Source: Candidatus Coatesiibacteriota bacterium
GTDB lineage: Bacteria > RBG-13-66-14
Length of the DNA stretch: 10,287 bases
Assembly: GCA_014728185.1 (NCBI GenBank)
Contig: WJMB01000298.1
Coordinates: forward strand, 1-10,287
Direction: 5' to 3'
The notes beneath the pieces are model-generated. The model did no database searches. It was not told where the DNA came from and saw only the letters and a program-made list of their open reading frames with translations. This document shows, one piece after another, positions 5,115-10,287 of the stretch. Position 1 is the stretch's first letter. Each line of letters opens with the position of its first letter. Both the position numbers and the translations under genes were made by a program.

Positions 5115-5873
5115 GTGTACCATTTCGTCGCCGCCTTCCTGGTGCTGTTGCTGGGGCTGGTCATCGGCAGCTTCGCCAACACTCTCATCCACCGCCTGCC
5201 GCGGCGGCTCTCCATCGTGCGCCCGGGCAGCTACTGCCCCCACTGCGAGACGCCGCTGACCGCCGACGAGAAGATTCCGGTGCTCAGCTTCCTCACCCTG
5301 GGCGGCAGATGCTCCCATTGCAAGGAGAAGATCAGCCCCCGCTACCCGCTGGTCGAGCTGGGCAACGCCCTGGGCTGGCTGGGGGTCTTCTTCCGCTTCG
5401 GCTTCAGCTTCGAGTCCGTGGTCGGCTGCCTGCTCTTCACGGGCCTGTTGGCGGCGGCGTTGATCGACGTCGAGCATGGGATAATCCCCAACGGCCTGAC
5501 CGTGGGCCTGTTGATGATCGGCTTCGCGGCCAGCTTCTACCCCTTCGGGTTGGGACCCCTGGACAGCCTGCTCGGGGTGCTTGTCGGCGGCGGACTGCTG
5601 CTCATCTTCGCCCTGCTGGGCAAGCTGATCTTCAAGCGCGAGGCTATGGGCGGCGGCGACCTCAAGCTGCTGGCGGCGGCGGGGGCCTTCGTCGGCTGGC
5701 GCGAGGTCCTGCTGGCCGCCTTCATCGCCGTGGTCCTGGGGGCGATCGTCGGCGGCGTGCGCTGGGCGGTCACCGGCGAGCGCGAGCTGCCCTTCGGGCC
5801 CTTCCTGGCCGTGGGCGCCATGACGGCCTACCTGGCCGGCGGGATCATCCTCGACTGGTACCTGTCCCTCTAG
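5115..5873 (+). CDS. prepilin peptidase / N-methyltransferase (PilD/GspO type)
   Basis: The gene encodes 252 residues of an inner-membrane bifunctional enzyme that cleaves the leader of type IV prepilins or type II secretion pseudopilins and methylates the new N-terminus. Seen in order: a first membrane helix, GSF-N-L-HRLP (18-29), a cytoplasmic zinc ribbon with Cys 41/44 and 66/69, a second helix, then the aspartyl protease motifs LIDVEHGIIPN (D118) and GGGDLKLL (D182), spaced 64 residues as in characterised family members, then PFGPFLAVGA and a final helix. The usual IPD is IPN here. GTG 5115 is chosen because GGGAG (5105-5109) precedes it by 5 bases; an in-frame ATG at 5085 lies inside the probable -10. 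No pilin genes are in the window, so pilus versus secretion role is undecided. Confidence 0.92.
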   Translation: MYHFVAAFLVLLLGLVIGSFANTLIHRLPRRLSIVRPGSYCPHCETPLTADEKIPVLSFLTLGGRCSHCKEKISPRYPLVELGNALGWLGVFFRFGFSFESVVGCLLFTGLLAAALIDVEHGIIPNGLTVGLLMIGFAASFYPFGLGPLDSLLGVLVGGGLLLIFALLGKLIFKREAMGGGDLKLLAAAGAFVGWREVLLAAFIAVVLGAIVGGVRWAVTGERELPFGPFLAVGAMTAYLAGGIILDWYLSL

Positions 5874-5906
5874 CCCTGCCGCTAACCCCCCTCCACCCTT
5901 CCAACC

Positions 5907-6887
5907 GTGAGTGAAACGACCCGCCAGCTCCACATCGGCGACTGCCTCCGGGTGTTGGCGGAGCGCGTCGCCGACGGCGCCGTCGACCTGGTCTACCTGG
6001 ACCCGCCCTTCAACTCGAAAGCCGCCTACGACAGCGCCTTCCGCACTCCGGACGGGGTGATTCGCCGCCGGGCCTTCGACGACACCTGGAGTTGGACCGC
6101 CGACAGCGAGCGCGAGTTCGCCGAACTGGCTGGTCTGGACGGGGCGGCCGCCCCGCGTCGCCTGCTGGAGACCCTGCTCGAGCTATACGGTCCCAACGAT
6201 CTGGCAGCCTACCTGGTCCACCTCGCCCGGCGACTGCTCGAGCTGCGTCGGGCGCTGCGCCCCGGAGCCACCCTCTACCTGCACTGCGACCCCGGCGCCG
6301 GCCACTACCTCAAGGTGCTGCTCGACGCCGTCTTCGGCGTCGGCGGCTTCCGCAACGAGATCGCCTGGTGCTACACCGGTCCCTCGGCGGCGCGGCGGGA
6401 CTTCCCCCGCAAGCACGACACCCTGCTGCGCTACACCAAGGGGGACGGCTTCACCTTCAACGCCGACGAGGTCCGCGTGCCCTACAAGGCCCTGCATACC
6501 GACCGGGGCCGCCCCGAGGGGCGCATCTGGAAGAGCCGGGGCCGGTTGCGGGACGCCGAGGTTCGCGCCGCCTACCTGGAGCAGGGCAAGCTCGTCGAGG
6601 ACTACTGGCTCGACATCCCCTCGGGCGGGCATATCTCGGTCAGGGAGCGCCTGGGTTACCCGACCCAGAAGCCGCTGAAGCTGTTGCGGCGGATCATCGC
6701 CGCTTCGTCGAACCCCGGCGGGGTGGTGCTGGACCCCTTCGCCGGCAGCGGGACGACGGCGGCGGCCGCCGAGGAGTTGGGGCGCGGCTGGATCTGCATC
6801 GACATCAACCCCGACGCCGTGGAGCTGACCCGGCGGCGTCTCACGGCGGACCACCCGAACCTCGAGATCGAGACCGGCAGCCTGTAG
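5907..6887 (+). CDS. beta-class site-specific DNA methyltransferase (N4/N6 amino)
   Basis: The gene encodes 326 residues. Motif IV, DPPF (32-35), near the N-terminus and motif I, DPFAGSGTT (276-284), near the C-terminus give the permuted beta-class order of DNA N6-adenine/N4-cytosine methyltransferases. TQKP (253-256) precedes motif I as usual, and ICIDINPDAVELTRRRL supplies the SAM-binding second strand. The central region, LRPGATLYLHCD and NEIAWCYTG with a variable stretch around 150-245, should hold the target-recognition residues. The protein modifies an exocyclic amino group within a short DNA site; the site cannot be read from sequence. No restriction endonuclease or Res subunit is near, so it looks like an orphan. 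It begins 33 bases after the prepilin peptidase stop, with a GTG (GTGAGTGAAACG) and no Shine-Dalgarno, so probably in its transcript. Confidence 0.88.
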   Translation: MSETTRQLHIGDCLRVLAERVADGAVDLVYLDPPFNSKAAYDSAFRTPDGVIRRRAFDDTWSWTADSEREFAELAGLDGAAAPRRLLETLLELYGPNDLAAYLVHLARRLLELRRALRPGATLYLHCDPGAGHYLKVLLDAVFGVGGFRNEIAWCYTGPSAARRDFPRKHDTLLRYTKGDGFTFNADEVRVPYKALHTDRGRPEGRIWKSRGRLRDAEVRAAYLEQGKLVEDYWLDIPSGGHISVRERLGYPTQKPLKLLRRIIAASSNPGGVVLDPFAGSGTTAAAAEELGRGWICIDINPDAVELTRRRLTADHPNLEIETGSL

Positions 6888-6961
6888 GACGGGTCTTGCG
6901 AATCGCCGTTTCCGGATGGCCGTGGATCGTCGACGGGTCCGCCTCGGCCGACGCGATGCTA

Positions 6962-6987
6962 ACGGGAGGACCTGAAGGTCCTCCCGT
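6962..6987. terminator. hairpin between convergent genes
   Basis: ACGGGAGGACC (6962-6972), tetraloop TGAA, GGTCCTCCCGT (6977-6987) is a perfect 11-bp stem between the methyltransferase and the convergent cyclase-ATPase gene. It lacks a long T-run but its position and symmetry suit a bidirectional terminator. Confidence 0.68.
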
Positions 6988-7054
6988 CTGTCCAACACGC
7001 CTTGGGGATCACCCTCGCCAACGGGCCTACCTCAAGCTCGACCCGTACAGGAAA

Positions 7055-10000
7055 CTATCCGCCGTTCGTTATTTCGCCCCGGCCGCGCTCCAACAGACCC
7101 AGCAGCGCCGGGGTGAAGCCGTCCCCATCGAGGTCGACGGGATCAAACTCCAGTTCGCTCTGCCGGGCGGTCTCGGCGGCGCGACGGGCGAAGTGGCGCG
7201 GGGCCTGGGGGTGCCGGGCGATCAGGGACGCCAGGGCGAGGGCCGTGTCGCGCTCGACGAGGGGGGGCTCGCGGAACAGCTCGAGGGTCAGCAGCAGGAT
7301 CTCGTCGTCGGCGGCCTTGCCTTTGAACAGCTCGAAGGCTGCGGTGACGCGCTCCCGGCGTTCGTCGAGTTCGCCGGCTTTCCGGGCGAGGCGGGCCAGG
7401 GCGACCCGGGCGCCCAGGGCCATCAGGTCGTCACCGTCGGCGAGTTCCTCCAGGGCCGCTGTGACAGTCGCGATCGGAGTCTGGTCCAGCTCCAGCTCGC
7501 ACCAGCAGCGCATCAGGCTCACCCGGCGGGCGTCGAAACTCAAGCCTTCATCGCTCATCCGGGGTTGAAGGTTCTCGATCAACCCGGCGGCCTCGCCGAA
7601 GCGGCCCTGGTGGAAGAGCAGCCGGGCGCGCGAGATCTCGACCAGGATGCCGTAGGCGCCGAGCTTGAGCTCGGCGTAGAGCTCGGCGGCCCGGCTGAGA
7701 TTGATCGCCGCCTCCTCCCAGCGCCCCAGGTTGGTCAGAGCCTCGGCGGTTTCGTGCAGGCAGTTGGCCCGCCAGGAGCGGGCGCCGATCTCGGTGAACA
7801 GCTCCAGGGAGCGGCGGCCGACGGCCAGGGCTTCCTCGGGGCGGTGGTTGTCGCGCAGGGTGGCGCAGAGCCCGGAGCGTGCCAGGGCCGAGCCCCAGCG
7901 GTAAGCCTGATCGTCGGCGAGCTCCGCCGCCTCGCGGTGGCTCAGTTCGGAAAGGGTGTAATCACGGCGGTGGTAATGGATGTCGCCGATGGTGATCAGG
8001 ACGTGGATCTGGCTGATGCTGTCGCCGACCTCGCGCAGGATCTCCAGGGCCCGGTTGCAGAGCACGAAGCCCTCGTCGTAATTGCCGCGGCCGTTCTCGA
8101 GATCGCCCAGGGCGGCCAATCCGTTGGCCTCCAGGTCCCTGCGCTCCAGGCGGCGGGAAAGCTCCAGGGCGCGCTCGAAGAGCTCGCGGGCCTGGTCGAA
8201 GTTGTAGGTGCGGAAATGGGCGGCGCCGAGCTGGTAGCAGGTGGCGTAGAGCTCCCGCTCGTCGCCCAGTTCATCGAAGATCGCCAGGGCGCGCTCCATA
8301 TCTTCGATGGACTCGGGGATCGACCCGCTGCGGTAACGGGCCGTGCCCCGGAAGCGGTGCAGTCTACCCTCCAGTGAATCGGACCCGCCGCCCAGCTCGT
8401 CGAAGGCCCAGTCGAGCAGCTCGATCAGCTCGGTGTAGCGGTTCTGGCTCTGGTAGAGGATGCTGAAGCTGGGCAGGAAGCCGTTAAGCGGTTCGCGCTC
8501 CCCGCTCTCTACGCACCAGCGATAAGCCGCCGTCAGGTTGCCGTCCTCGCGGTGGATTTCACGCCGCTTCTCCGGATCGCCGAAACCGGCCTCATGGATC
8601 CGCCCGGAGTAGGCGTCGATGTAGTAGCGGGCGTGGGCCTCGCGCAACTCGGCGCGCAGCTCGGGCTCCTCGGCCAGGCGCTCCTCGGCGTAGGCGCGCA
8701 CCACCTCGTGGAGCTGGTAGCGCCCGCCCGAATCGCGGTTGAGCAGGGATTTATCCACCAACGGCAACAGTGACCGCGCCCCGACGCCGAGGACCTTGCG
8801 GGCCGCCGTCTTGTCGAAACCACCCTGGAAGACGGCCAGGGAGCGGAACAGGCGCCGCTCATCGTCGTCGAGCAGGCGCCAGGAGTAGTCGACCACGCCG
8901 TGGAGGCTGCGGTGCCGGGCCGGCATGTCGCGCAGCTCGCTCTCCAGGAAGTCCATCCCCTCGGCGATCTCGCCGGCGATCTCCTCGGGCTCCAGGGTCC
9001 GCACCCAGCTCGCCGCCAGCTCCAGCCCCAGGGGCATCCCGCCGACCAGCTCGCAGATGCGGATCACCGGACGGACGTTGCCCGGGGTTATGACGAAGTC
9101 GGGCTGCATCCGTCGGGCGCTCTCCAGGAAGAGGTGCAGGGCGCTGTAGTGGTCCTGGGGGGCCGGCTCCCAGTGTTTGGGGAACTGTAGGCCGTCGATG
9201 GCGTAGAGCTGCTCCCCGCGCAGGTTGAGCCGCTCGCGGCTGGTGACCAGGTAGCGCACCCGGGGGCAGCGTTCGGCGATCTCGGCCAGCAGCGTCGCCG
9301 CCGCGGTCAGGTGCTCGAAGTTGTCTAGCACCAGCAGCAGTTGCTTGTTCTGCAGGTGGGTCAGCAACTGCTCCCGGGGCTCGCCGCCGGGATAGAAGGA
9401 GAAGCTCAGCGCCTCGGCCACCGCCGGGACGAGCTGCTCCGGGTCCTCCAGGGGCGCCAGGGCGACGAAGTAAACACCGTCGTCGTAGCGGTCGACGCGC
9501 TCGGCGGCCACCTGGAGCGCCAGGCGGGTCTTGCCCATCCCGCCGGGGCCGGTGACCGTGACCGGTCCCATTTCCGCCCGGTCAAGCAGCTTGTGCAGCT
9601 CCCGCCGCTCCTCGACGCGCCCGACGAAGGGCGTCGCCTGGGACGGCAGGTTGTTGGGCCGGTTGCCCAGGGTGCGAAGCTCGGGGAAGCGGCGCAGCGG
9701 CAGCTCCGGGTGGTCCAGGGTCAGGATGCGCTGGGGCCGGGCCAGATCGCGCAACTGGTGCGTGCCCAGGTCGACGAGCTCGCCGCCCGGCGGGACCGCG
9801 CACTCCTCGGCGGCCTCCGGAGAGAGCAATATCTGTCCTCCCCAGCCCGCGTCCATGATCCGCGCCGTGCGGTTGATAACCGGGCCGAAGAAGTCCTCCC
9901 CGAGTCGCTCGGCCTGGCCGGCGTGCAGAGCCGAGCGCACCCGCAGCTCCTCGAGAGGCGACCAGTCCTCGGAGCCCAGGCGGCGCTGGAGCTCCAGCAG

Positions 10001-10198
10001 ACAGGCCAGCGCTCCGTCGCCGTCCTCGAAGACCGCGAAGACGCCGTCGCCCAGATGCTTGAGCACCCGGCCGCCGTGGGCGGCGATCACCTCGGAGAGC
10101 AGACGGTCGTGACGCTCCAGCAGGGTCGTCATCGACCGGCCGTGGCGCTCCCAGAGGCGCGTCGAGCCTTCGATGTCGGTGAAGAGGAAGACGGTCAC
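7055..10198 (-). CDS. adenylyl cyclase - STAND (NB-ARC-like) ATPase - TPR signalling protein
   Basis: The gene encodes 1047 residues in three parts. Residues 1-165: class III nucleotide cyclase domain, with FTDIEGST (D8) and LKHLGDG (D51) as metal aspartates, K47 and D102 at the adenine-specifying positions, and N109/R113 (NRTAR) as transition-state residues, so the complete set for an active adenylyl cyclase is present. Residues 188-500: STAND ATPase, with FVGR (191-194), Walker A GPGGMGKT (217-224), Walker B LLLVLDN (287-293), GMPLGLELAA (387-396) and an LHEVVRAYAEERL segment. From about 540 to 900: helical repeats of TPR type, such as ALAIFDELGD and ALELSRRL. No LuxR-type or other DNA-binding domain follows. 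GTG 10198 is supported by AAGGA (10205-10209) 6 bases upstream and by beginning directly at the cyclase's first strand. It probably couples ligand or partner binding by the TPRs to cAMP output; the trigger is unknown. Confidence 0.9.
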   Translation of the reverse strand: MTVFLFTDIEGSTRLWERHGRSMTTLLERHDRLLSEVIAAHGGRVLKHLGDGVFAVFEDGDGALACLLELQRRLGSEDWSPLEELRVRSALHAGQAERLGEDFFGPVINRTARIMDAGWGGQILLSPEAAEECAVPPGGELVDLGTHQLRDLARPQRILTLDHPELPLRRFPELRTLGNRPNNLPSQATPFVGRVEERRELHKLLDRAEMGPVTVTGPGGMGKTRLALQVAAERVDRYDDGVYFVALAPLEDPEQLVPAVAEALSFSFYPGGEPREQLLTHLQNKQLLLVLDNFEHLTAAATLLAEIAERCPRVRYLVTSRERLNLRGEQLYAIDGLQFPKHWEPAPQDHYSALHLFLESARRMQPDFVITPGNVRPVIRICELVGGMPLGLELAASWVRTLEPEEIAGEIAEGMDFLESELRDMPARHRSLHGVVDYSWRLLDDDERRLFRSLAVFQGGFDKTAARKVLGVGARSLLPLVDKSLLNRDSGGRYQLHEVVRAYAEERLAEEPELRAELREAHARYYIDAYSGRIHEAGFGDPEKRREIHREDGNLTAAYRWCVESGEREPLNGFLPSFSILYQSQNRYTELIELLDWAFDELGGGSDSLEGRLHRFRGTARYRSGSIPESIEDMERALAIFDELGDERELYATCYQLGAAHFRTYNFDQARELFERALELSRRLERRDLEANGLAALGDLENGRGNYDEGFVLCNRALEILREVGDSISQIHVLITIGDIHYHRRDYTLSELSHREAAELADDQAYRWGSALARSGLCATLRDNHRPEEALAVGRRSLELFTEIGARSWRANCLHETAEALTNLGRWEEAAINLSRAAELYAELKLGAYGILVEISRARLLFHQGRFGEAAGLIENLQPRMSDEGLSFDARRVSLMRCWCELELDQTPIATVTAALEELADGDDLMALGARVALARLARKAGELDERRERVTAAFELFKGKAADDEILLLTLELFREPPLVERDTALALASLIARHPQAPRHFARRAAETARQSELEFDPVDLDGDGFTPALLGLLERGRGEITNGG

Positions 10199-10287
10199 AG
10201 GGGGTCCTTCCAGCTATCCAACCTGCTCTCCTCGGTGGATCGCCGCGTCACCGTATCCGACCAGTCGATGTCGGAGATTTGTGGGGA

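Noticed and set aside
6092..8377. 761-codon plus-strand frame over the methyltransferase and cyclase genes
   Set aside because: It overlaps two well-supported genes out of frame or antisense, its translation shows no domain, and it runs through the convergent hairpin.
1..10287. CRISPR array or complete insertion sequence
   Set aside because: No regularly spaced short direct repeats and no transposase or integrase reading frame were seen on either strand.

Overview
The window looks like chromosomal DNA of a GC-rich bacterium, probably diderm. It carries an EnvC-like murein hydrolase activator and a type IV prepilin/pseudopilin peptidase, and its coding density and strong G/C third-position bias suit an uncultured, high-GC lineage. 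No gene here fixes the phylum and I do not name one. Everything stated is from hand reading, without database searches.

Left region (1-~3770), accessory in character. The window opens inside a tmRNA gene (ssrA): its 3' end, with an intact T-arm and CCA, ends at 129 and is followed by a GGGGCC-TGAAAA-GGCCCC hairpin. After it comes a small secreted SnoaL/DUF4440-like protein (315-809). Directly after that gene lies a second, degenerate copy of the tmRNA tail together with the same hairpin (820-920). That gives an imperfect direct repeat of about 100 bp spaced 757 bp apart, as expected of an integration scar or tail duplication at ssrA. A good intrinsic terminator (964-991) and another strong hairpin (1110-1140) follow. 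Next is a minus-strand zinc-ribbon plus DUF4145-like protein (1175-1897). An AT-rich leader of about 40% GC then precedes a two-gene cassette with a 4-bp overlap: an ImmA/IrrE-type metallopeptidase lacking the usual N-terminal HTH half, and a DUF4411 PIN-like protein. This is a recognised toxin-antitoxin architecture whose antitoxin partner seems truncated. The cassette is clearly less GC-rich than its surroundings.

Middle region (~3740-6990), core-like. A 9-bp-stem hairpin separates the cassette from a minus-strand EnvC-like coiled-coil/LytM protein (3789-4988). Two of the canonical M23 active-site histidines in that protein are serine. It is divergent from a prepilin peptidase (5115-5873), and the 126-bp divergent spacer holds a well-formed sigma70-type promoter for the EnvC-like gene and an extended -10 for the peptidase. 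The peptidase is followed, 33 bp later, by a beta-class site-specific DNA methyltransferase (5907-6887) with no visible restriction partner.

Right region (~6960-10287). An 11-bp-stem hairpin lies between the convergent methyltransferase and a 1047-residue minus-strand signalling protein. This protein has an N-terminal class III cyclase domain with the complete canonical catalytic set, a STAND/NB-ARC-type ATPase and a TPR array.
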